In this document: positions 58,340 through 64,000 of the stretch, piece after piece
Layout of the letters: every line of letters begins with the position of its first letter
How positions within the stretch are numbered: the first letter of the stretch is position 1
Notes under the pieces: generated by a model
Databases searched by the model: none
What the model was told of the DNA's origin: nothing
The model's input: only the letters and a program-made list of their open reading frames with translations
Assembly (NCBI RefSeq): GCF_900292015.1
Contig: NZ_LR130759.1
Location: 248,001-312,000 of the forward strand
Length of the DNA stretch: 64,000 nucleotides
Direction of reading: 5' to 3'
DNA from: Mycobacterium basiliense
GTDB taxonomy: Bacteria; Actinomycetota; Actinomycetes; Mycobacteriales; Mycobacteriaceae
Position numbers and translations under genes: made by a program

Positions 58340-59686
58340 GTGCCGATGCTGCGAAGTCTGGCCGCCGTGGTGGGCCAGGGTCACGTCATCACCGATTCCG
58401 ATGTCCTGATCGGGCGCAGCGTGGACCACACCGGGCGGTATCGGGGCCGGGCCAGCGCGTTGGTGCGGCCGGGGTCGGCCGAACAGGTTGCCGAGGTGCT
58501 GCGGGTGTGCCGGGACGCCGGGGCCTATGTCACCGTGCAAGGCGGGCGGACGTCGTTGGTGGCCGGCACCGTACCCGAACATGATGATGTGCTGCTCTCT
58601 ACCGAAAGACTTTGTGACATAAGTGATGTCGACACCGTGGAGCGGCGCATGCTGGCGGGCGCCGGCGCGACGCTGACCGCTGTGCAGCACGCCGCGGTCG
58701 CGGCCGGCCTGGTGTTTGGCGTGGACCTGGCGGCACGCGACAGCGCGACCGTGGGCGGCATGGCCTCGACCAACGCCGGCGGCTTGCGTACCGTGCGCTA
58801 CGGCAACATGGGCGATCAGGTCGTCGGCCTGGACGTGGCCCTACCCGACGGTTCGGCGCTACACCGGCACAGCCGGGTGCGCCGGGACAATACCGGCTAC
58901 GATCTGCCGTCGTTGTTCGTCGGGGCCGAGGGCACGTTGGGTGTGATCACCGCGCTCGAGCTGCGGCTGCACCCGATGCCGTCGCACCGGGTGACCGCCG
59001 TCTGTGGGTTTGCCGACCTGGAGGCGGTTGTCGAAGCCGGTCGGGCCTTTCGCGATATCGACGGCATCGCCGCGCTGGAGCTGATCGATGGCCGCGCCGC
59101 CGAGCTGACCGCCGAGCGCCTCGGGGTGAGTCCACCGGTCGTGGGCGACTGGCTGCTGTTGGTAGAACTGGCCGCCGACCATGACCCGAGTGAACGGCTC
59201 GCGCGGCTGCTCGACGGGACCCAGCTGTGCGGTGAGCCCGCGGTGGGCGTGGATGTGGCCGCGCAGCAAAGGTTGTGGCGCACCCGCGAAGCGCTGGCCG
59301 AGGTATTGGGGTGCTACGGGCCACCGTTGAAGTTCGACGTGTCGCTGCCCCTGCCGGCGATCGGTGCCTTCGGGCGGGACGCGGACGCTGTGGTCCGCGC
59401 GCATGTGCCGGACGCGCTTGCGGTGCTATTCGGTCACATCGCCGAGGGCAACCTGCACCTGAATGTGTTGCGTTGCCCGGCGGACCGGGAGCCGGCGCTG
59501 TACGCCGAGATGATGGATCTGATCGCACGATGCGGCGGCAACGTCAGCTCCGAGCACGGCGTCGGTAGTCGCAAGCGGCCGTACTTGACGATGTCCCGGG
59601 AGGCGGCTGACATCGCGGTGATGCGGACGTTGAAGGCGGCGATGGATCCCACCGGATACCTCAACGCCGCGGTGTTGTTCGACTGA
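58340..59686 (+). CDS. FAD-dependent D-2-hydroxyacid dehydrogenase/oxidase (Rv0161-like)
   Basis: The 448-residue flavoprotein has the PCMH-type FAD domain (SALVRPGSAEQVAEVLRVCRDAGAYVTVQGGRTSLVAG; DSATVGGMASTNAGGLRTVRYGNMGDQVVGLDVALPDG) and a C-terminal domain with HIAEGNLHLNV and SEHGVGSRK, as in D-lactate and D-2-hydroxyglutarate dehydrogenases. The substrate is likely a D-hydroxyacid. The GTG at 58340 lies two bases after the SDR stop, so they are one operon. Confidence 0.92.
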   Translation: MPMLRSLAAVVGQGHVITDSDVLIGRSVDHTGRYRGRASALVRPGSAEQVAEVLRVCRDAGAYVTVQGGRTSLVAGTVPEHDDVLLSTERLCDISDVDTVERRMLAGAGATLTAVQHAAVAAGLVFGVDLAARDSATVGGMASTNAGGLRTVRYGNMGDQVVGLDVALPDGSALHRHSRVRRDNTGYDLPSLFVGAEGTLGVITALELRLHPMPSHRVTAVCGFADLEAVVEAGRAFRDIDGIAALELIDGRAAELTAERLGVSPPVVGDWLLLVELAADHDPSERLARLLDGTQLCGEPAVGVDVAAQQRLWRTREALAEVLGCYGPPLKFDVSLPLPAIGAFGRDADAVVRAHVPDALAVLFGHIAEGNLHLNVLRCPADREPALYAEMMDLIARCGGNVSSEHGVGSRKRPYLTMSREAADIAVMRTLKAAMDPTGYLNAAVLFD

Positions 59687-59721
59687 TTTTCGACCGCCTG
59701 GCGGCGCTCGGTGACATGTTG

Positions 59722-59738
59722 CCACATCCGCCATGTGG
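59722..59738. terminator. Stem-loop downstream of the Rv0161-like gene
   Basis: CCACAT-CCGCC-ATGTGG forms a six-base stem with a five-base loop, extended on both sides (TG/CA) with one bulged G. It lies 36 bases beyond the stop codon. No T run follows, so if it terminates transcription it is not a classical intrinsic terminator. Confidence 0.35.
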
Positions 59739-59912
59739 GCACCTGCCGGAAGGGACGTTTAACGATGCCGCCTCTATAGCGACGCCATGCCCAACCCGGA
59801 CCCATTGTCGCTCGAAGGCGGGCGGAACGTGTGCCCGTCGGTGCGGGGACAGCGGTGGCAGACGGGTCCATTGCGATCGGGCCGGCGGCCCGTTTGGTCG
59901 GATCAGTCGGTT

Positions 59913-60461
59913 TCAGTCCGAACCCTTGATGCCGACGGCATGGCGCAGCTGCGCCAGGAACTGGTCGGCATCATCACTTCGAACGATGTAGTGCGAGATC
60001 GCGATTCGGATCGCCGTCGCCGCTTTGACCGCGCCGTTGGGTCCGGGCAGGAGGCGTTGCAGACCTTCGCGCATCTCCGGTATGACGCCGGACATCTGTG
60101 CGATGACGAGCTCCGGCTCGATGTCGACCATCCGCACGCCCGAGTACGAGTATTGGTAGTCAACGATGAATCGCAACGCGGCATCGAGCTTGTCGACACC
60201 CTTCAATCCGGCGGTGGCCTTGCTCAGGCCACTCTCGAAAACCTGTCGTTCGTATCGAGAGAACGTGGCGAGCAGCTCTTCTTTGGAAGCGAACCACCGG
60301 TAGAGCGTAGGGCGCGATACGCCGGCCTGGGTCGCAACTTCGGACAGGCTGAGCTTGGTCTTGCCGCTGCGGGCGAGCACCTCGGCGGTGGCCGCCAGAA
60401 TGCGCTTGCGCGTCGAGGTGTCGGTCTCGGGCCCATCGATTGCCTGGAACGCCTGGCTCAT
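59913..60461 (-). CDS. TetR-family regulator of the terminal thioesterase module
   Basis: The 182-residue protein has a TetR helix-turn-helix (KLSLSEVATQAGVSRPTLYRWFASKEELLATF, about 36-67) followed by a short ligand domain. The ATG at 60461 has no clear ribosome site; the preceding bases are part of, or close to, the first TTTAC(G/A)AA-N9-AAGTGTCA box (60471-60495), just nine bases upstream, which suggests a short leader and autoregulation. The longer plus-strand frame over this area is a shadow. It is likely the regulator of the following genes. Confidence 0.9.
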   Translation of the reverse strand: MSQAFQAIDGPETDTSTRKRILAATAEVLARSGKTKLSLSEVATQAGVSRPTLYRWFASKEELLATFSRYERQVFESGLSKATAGLKGVDKLDAALRFIVDYQYSYSGVRMVDIEPELVIAQMSGVIPEMREGLQRLLPGPNGAVKAATAIRIAISHYIVRSDDADQFLAQLRHAVGIKGSD

Positions 60462-60470
60462 AGGTGAAAC

Positions 60471-60495
60471 TTTACGAAAGATTGCACAAGTGTCA
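60471..60495. promoter_or_regulatory. Box A, TTTACGAA-N9-AAGTGTCA
   Basis: First of three 25-base elements with identical spacing (17 bases from first T of TTTAC to first A of AAGTGTCA). It lies nine bases before the TetR start codon. The two arms are not a simple palindrome, though CTTT/AAAG symmetry is present near the left arm. Candidate operator of the TetR regulator. Confidence 0.55.
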
Positions 60496-60518
60496 TGTTG
60501 TTTCGCTCTCGCGTCCGA

Positions 60519-61334
60519 TCAGCGGTGCCGCGGGCGCACCAGCACGGACTGCTGAATCGCCCCGATCGCGCCCTGCTGGTCGAACAATGCGCCGACGGTT
60601 GTCCCGATGCCGTCTGGCCCGTAGTTGGTCTCGGCCCGAATTCCAATCCAGTCCCCATTCGGGACGCGAAACACGTGCACGGCCAGATCGGTGTTGACGA
60701 ACGTCCACTTGGTGATGTCCAGCGTGCTGCCGATGCCGTTGGCGCAGTCGGCTACCGCGAACAATCGCTGCAATGGGGTCATTGTCTCGCCGTGGACCAG
60801 GTCCACAGTGGGCTTGATCCAAGATTCGCCCGGACCCGGGGTCATGGGTTCGGTCAGCCAGCGCCAATCCAGGCTGTGTACGTAGTTGCGGTCCCAGTCC
60901 ATCGGGGCCAGTTTGCGGCCGTGCGCCTCGGCAACTGGGCGCGGCGGGTTTTCCGCCGCGTGAGCCAGGGCCTCGGTGTCGAGTTGCTGTAGCCGCCAAC
61001 CGCTGGCGCGGGCGACGGGCCGGGGCTGACCGTCCGGCCCCGCCGCCAGCATCTCGGCACCGATCAGCTCGATCTGTTTGCCACCGCGTATCACCTGCGA
61101 GCGAACCCATAGGTCGCCCTCGGCCGGCACCGCTCCCAACAAGTCAATGACCACCCGGCTCAGCCTGGTGTCCTCGCGCCGAGCGCACCGCTCCAACGCC
61201 CGGACCAACAGCGCCGATACTGGCGCGCCGTGCTGTATCGAAGCCGACCAAGTACCGCGCGCCAGGTCGGTCGCGACCAGCTTCTCGCCGAGCGCGTCGG
61301 CAGTGGCGATCAACTCGTAGTAGGAATCCGTCAT
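60519..61334 (-). CDS. Thioesterase-family protein, tandem hotdog
   Basis: The 271-residue protein has the layout of TesB-like double-hotdog acyl-CoA thioesterases (PF13622-type): TWSASIQHGAPVSALLVRALERCA and LSRVVIDLLGAVPAEGDLWVRSQVIRGGKQIELIGAEML in the first repeat and WTFVNTDLAVHVFRVPNGDWIGIRAETNYGPDGIGTTVGALFDQQGAIGAIQQSVLVR in the second. Acyl chain and partner are unknown. It follows the SMP-30-like frame after 31 bases. The ATG is at 61334. Confidence 0.88.
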   Translation of the reverse strand: MTDSYYELIATADALGEKLVATDLARGTWSASIQHGAPVSALLVRALERCARREDTRLSRVVIDLLGAVPAEGDLWVRSQVIRGGKQIELIGAEMLAAGPDGQPRPVARASGWRLQQLDTEALAHAAENPPRPVAEAHGRKLAPMDWDRNYVHSLDWRWLTEPMTPGPGESWIKPTVDLVHGETMTPLQRLFAVADCANGIGSTLDITKWTFVNTDLAVHVFRVPNGDWIGIRAETNYGPDGIGTTVGALFDQQGAIGAIQQSVLVRPRHR

Positions 61335-61365
61335 GGCTCACACCTTTGCGTATCGGGGTTCGAGG

Positions 61366-62041
61366 TCAGGGTAGGCCCGCCCCCGGGGTGGCAACCGTCA
61401 CGGCATCCAGCTGGGCAAGTCGGGTGCCGATCAGTCGTTCGGGATATGCCGCCGTGCTTGACAGCAGGAACAGCGTGCGGCGTTCGGGACCGCCCAGTGC
61501 GCAGGCGACCGCGACACGATCGCCCATATCGATGCGGTCGGTCACGTCGCCGCCCGCGGTGATTCGCTCGAACTGTGCTGAGCCGGCGGGCCATCGACTC
61601 GGCAACGATCAAGGTGTCGCGGTCCGAGTTGATCACCATCCCGTTAGGGAAGGCGAGGTCCGTGGCGACGATCTGCGCGCTGTCGTCGGGATCAACGCGG
61701 ACGATGACACCACCCGAGAAGGCTTGGGATCCGATGTAGGCCCGACCGACGTCGTCGATGACCATGTCGCCCAGGTTGGCCGGCGCCAGATCGGTGAGGT
61801 CGGCGACCGTGACAACGGTTTCGCCGTCGTAGCGCAGTACCAGCCGGTCTTCGGCCGACGCAATCAGCAGCGAACCATCGGGGCGAAACCCGAGTCCGGA
61901 CGGGGAGTGACCGGGCAGCTGCAGGGTGGTCAATGATCCGTGCATGTCCGACGTGTGGACGGCTTCACCGAGCAGATCAGAGAACCAGAGCAGTCCCTCG
62001 AACCAGCGCGGGCCCTCGCCGAAGCCGAAGCCAGTGGCCAA
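61366..62041 (-). pseudogene. SMP-30/gluconolactonase/LRE-like gene broken by a frameshift
   Basis: The frame encodes a beta-propeller lactonase-like protein: FGEGPRWFEGLLWFSDLLGE, GHSPSGLGFRPDGSLLIASAEDRLVLRYDGE and PNGMVINSDRDTLIVAESMARRLS are family motifs. At 61576 one extra T (an A on the coding strand) shifts the frame; the C-terminal part FERITAGGDVTDRIDMGDRVAVACALGGPERRTLFLLSSTA continues in the other frame to the stop at 61366. Removing the base restores one protein of about 225 residues. The TTG at 62041 is the likely start, because the upstream box B (62069-62093) would be promoter; the open frame extends to 62116. It could be a real mutation or a sequencing error. Confidence 0.75.
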
Positions 62042-62068
62042 CGGTGTCGGGACCAGTCCGGCCGCGCC

Positions 62069-62093
62069 TTTACAAAACACCGCAAAAGTGTCA
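62069..62093. promoter_or_regulatory. Box B, TTTACAAA-N9-AAGTGTCA
   Basis: Second copy of the 25-base element, upstream of the SMP-30-like gene and thioesterase on the minus strand, about 27 bases before the TTG at 62041. Same spacing as box A. It overlaps the longest open frame of the SMP-30-like gene, which argues for the shorter start. Confidence 0.55.
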
Positions 62094-62140
62094 CGCACAG
62101 CGGGCGCCGCTGTCAACGCGGGCCGAGTTCTTGGACGAGC

Positions 62141-62165
62141 TTTACAAATAAGTCACCAAGTGTCA
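62141..62165. promoter_or_regulatory. Box C, TTTACAAA-N9-AAGTGTCA
   Basis: Third copy, 29 bases before the GTG of the plus-strand TesB-like gene and 47 bases beyond box B. The same 17-base offset between TTTAC and AAGTGTCA is kept. Boxes B and C are arranged as a pair between divergent genes. Confidence 0.55.
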
Positions 62166-62194
62166 CGCTGGGCCGTGGGCCGCCGGAACGAGGG

Positions 62195-63085
62195 GTGAGC
62201 GCATTGACGACGGAGTCTGAACAAATCCGATGGTCGGTTGCGGACCTGCTGGAGCTTTTCGACGTGCAGGCCGCCGGGACCGATCGGTTCACCGCTGCGA
62301 CCGGACTCTGCGGTCAGGATGGCCGTCAGGTGGTGGAAGGTACGCAAGTGGTCGCGCAGGCGATTGTGGCCGTGGCGCAGCGGTTCGAGGGTAAGTCGGT
62401 GCGTTCGGCGCACGCGGTGTTCTCTCGTGCCGTCGCGGTTGGTCCACCGCTCGAGTTTGTCGTCGACGTCGCACACGAAGGCCGGTCGACGGCAACCGCG
62501 ATTGTCGCCGCACATCAGCACGGCAAGCGCTGCTTGACCGCCACCGTCCTGGCGGACGTCCCGACCGGCGATGTGATTCGCCACCACTTGCCACGACCCG
62601 ATGTGGCGCCGCCGGCGGATGCCAACGTCTGCCAGATGCCGATGATCGGTCGGCAGTTGCGGCTTGTCGACGTGGCCGACGTCAACAGTCCCGACGAGGT
62701 GGGTCCTCCCGAACTCTATGCATGGCTGCATTACGATCCGATCCCGAGTCGGGACGACCTGGCCAAGGCGCTCATCGCGTATTTCACAGGCCACCTAGGG
62801 ATTTCGACCACGATGCGGGCGCATCCGGGCATTGGCACCAGCCAGGCGCATCTGAGCGTGTCCACCGCGCCGATGACGACATCGGTGGCTTTCCATGAAC
62901 CGGTGCGCTGGGACGGTTGGTTGCTCTACACCCACGAGAGCACGCAGGTCGGCGCGGGCATGTCGTACGTCCGCGGCACCGTGCATACCGAGGAAGGGCA
63001 GCTCATCGCGTCCTTCGCCCAAGAAGCGCTGATCCGGCCACTGCGCACCAGTGACACGGTGATCGATGCGCGCTCACGGTTCTAG
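62195..63085 (+). CDS. Acyl-CoA thioesterase, TesB-like double hotdog
   Basis: The 296-residue protein has the TesB/PaaI-type repeats: first hotdog with SVRSAHAVFSRAVAVGPPLEFVVDVAHEGRSTATAIVAAHQHGKRCLTATV, second with TTMRAHPGIGTSQAHLSVSTAPMTTSVAFHEPVRWDGWLLYTHESTQVGAGMSYVRGTVHTEEGQLIASFAQEALIR. It hydrolyses acyl-CoA thioesters; chain length is unknown. The GTG at 62195 follows box C; a longer overlapping frame from 61940 is rejected. The LLM gene follows after 14 bases. Confidence 0.88.
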   Translation: MSALTTESEQIRWSVADLLELFDVQAAGTDRFTAATGLCGQDGRQVVEGTQVVAQAIVAVAQRFEGKSVRSAHAVFSRAVAVGPPLEFVVDVAHEGRSTATAIVAAHQHGKRCLTATVLADVPTGDVIRHHLPRPDVAPPADANVCQMPMIGRQLRLVDVADVNSPDEVGPPELYAWLHYDPIPSRDDLAKALIAYFTGHLGISTTMRAHPGIGTSQAHLSVSTAPMTTSVAFHEPVRWDGWLLYTHESTQVGAGMSYVRGTVHTEEGQLIASFAQEALIRPLRTSDTVIDARSRF

Positions 63086-63099
63086 CGGCTGGAGTTTCG

Positions 63100-64000
63100 G
63101 TGCGTTTCGCCATCACCCACCCGATGCACAGTCAACCGTATCACCCCGAGTTGTTGTCCGGATCGGGCATCGCGTCGGTCGCCGCGGCGGCCGAAGGCGC
63201 GGGTTTTCACGGGTTCGGCTTCACCGACCACCCGGCGCCGTCGCAGCGCTGGCTCGACGCCGGCGGCCACGACGCGTTAGATCCCTTTGTCGCCTTGGGT
63301 TTTGCGGCGGCCCGAACTGCGACACTGCGCCTGATTCCCAACATCATAGTATTGCCGTATCGAAACCCATTCCTAGTAGCCAAATCCGGTGCAACTTTGG
63401 ATCTGCTGTCCGGTGGCCGATTCACCCTAGCGGTTGGCGTGGGTTACCTCAAACGTGAGTTCGCCCCCCTGGGGGTCAACTATGACGAGCGCGCCGAGCT
63501 ATTCGAAGAGGCGCTGCGGGTGATTCGTTTGATATGGACCACCGATGACATGTCCTTCGATGGAAAGCATTTCACCGCGTACGGGATCACCGCCCACCCA
63601 CGACCAATCAGTCGGCCACACCCACCGATATGGATAGGCGGCAACACCGCGGCGGCCCGCCAGCGAGTCGCCGACTACGGTGATGGCTGGTGTCCGTTTC
63701 CGGCGCCGGCACGGCTGGCCCAAACCGCCGGCACCGCGGCGATCGACTCGGTCGACCGACTCGCCGCCGGAATCGATGACTTGCGGCGCCGATGCGACGA
63801 GGCGGGTCGGGACTGGTCCGAAATCGACATCATCTTCACCAATTTCGAGGGCGGCAGCCTCGGCGCCGATGACTTCGACGCCGCTGCCTATCTCGGCGGT
63901 CTGGATAAACTGGCGACGCTTGGCGTCACTTGGGTTCACGTTGGTCTGCCTGGCGACAGCCTTTCGCATGCGCTCGATAGCGTGGAGCGTTTCCGCGCCC
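63100..64000 (+). CDS. LLM-class oxidoreductase, C-terminus cut by the window edge
   Basis: Three hundred codons are visible of a luciferase-like protein: GFTDHPAPSQRWLDAGGHDALDPFVALGFAAARTATLRLIPNIIVLPYRNPFLVAKSGATLDLLSGGRFTLAVGVGYLKREFAPLGV near 38-125 and PHPPIWIGGNTAAARQRVADYGDGWCP near 177-203 are the LLM signatures. The cofactor is F420 or FMN. The GTG at 63100 is nine bases after GGAG and 14 bases after the thioesterase stop, so the two are an operon. Confidence 0.9.
   Translation, partial: MRFAITHPMHSQPYHPELLSGSGIASVAAAAEGAGFHGFGFTDHPAPSQRWLDAGGHDALDPFVALGFAAARTATLRLIPNIIVLPYRNPFLVAKSGATLDLLSGGRFTLAVGVGYLKREFAPLGVNYDERAELFEEALRVIRLIWTTDDMSFDGKHFTAYGITAHPRPISRPHPPIWIGGNTAAARQRVADYGDGWCPFPAPARLAQTAGTAAIDSVDRLAAGIDDLRRRCDEAGRDWSEIDIIFTNFEGGSLGADDFDAAAYLGGLDKLATLGVTWVHVGLPGDSLSHALDSVERFRA

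Noticed and set aside
59787..60467. Plus-strand 226-residue frame across the terminal TetR gene
   Set aside because: It is antisense to a protein with a clear TetR helix-turn-helix, and has no family-like motif itself.

Overview
The window is high-GC actinobacterial DNA and, by gene content and near-identical proteins, comes from a slow-growing Mycobacterium related to but distinct from M. tuberculosis. The backbone follows, in order, the H37Rv stretch I recall as Rv0120c-Rv0161: fusA2, pepA (Mtb32A), treS-mak, fbpC (Ag85C), htdZ, fadE1, a GNAT gene, ephF, a TetR gene and cyp138, msrA, Rv0138-Rv0142, a ClC transporter, Rv0144-Rv0149, PE1/PE2, ptbB-fadE2, pntAa-pntAb-pntB, Rv0157A, Rv0158, a PE lipase-like gene and an Rv0161-like flavoenzyme. 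All comparisons with H37Rv are from memory. PE_PGRS2 and fgd2, which I would expect near 2.8 kb and 14 kb, are absent.

Several blocks have no counterpart at this place in the H37Rv map as I recall it. At 9.4-12.0 kb lies a metallophosphoesterase, a MarR regulator and a DrrAB-like ABC-2 exporter. At 14.7-24.8 kb lies a DUF5709-like protein, the large catalase KatE, a TetR regulator divergent from a ferredoxin-reductase-type electron donor and a DesA3-like desaturase, an SRPBCC protein, an F420-type LLM oxidoreductase, a DUF1214 protein, a TetR regulator and a sulfotransferase. At 25.9-27.2 kb a zinc alcohol dehydrogenase follows a stand-alone molybdate-binding Mop domain. A pirin precedes Rv0144, a third methyltransferase follows Rv0145/Rv0146, and a DUF1348 protein sits before pntAa. 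At 55.5-58.3 kb an alpha/beta hydrolase and two NAD(P)-dependent oxidoreductases lie upstream of the Rv0161-like gene.

The last 4 kb (59.9-64.0 kb) is the most interesting accessory module: a TetR regulator, two acyl-CoA-thioesterase-like hotdog proteins, a frameshifted SMP-30/gluconolactonase-like gene and an LLM flavin oxidoreductase. Three copies of a 25-bp element, TTTAC(G/A)AA-N9-AAGTGTCA with identical spacing, lie at the 5' side of each of the three transcription units. I infer that this is a self-contained local regulon, probably controlled by the TetR protein.

Functionally the window mixes trehalose/maltose metabolism (TreS-Mak), mycolyl transfer (FbpC), beta-oxidation-type lipid enzymes (FadE1, FadE2, HtdZ, Rv0148-like SDR), lipid modification (desaturase pair, P450, sulfotransferase), redox defence (KatE, MsrA, transhydrogenase) and secreted or surface proteins (PepA, PE-PPE hydrolases). 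I saw no tRNA, rRNA, CRISPR array, insertion sequence or prophage gene. No stretch longer than 300 bases lacks a gene; the longest gaps are 45016-45288, 9110-9359, 59687-59912 and 25731-25945.
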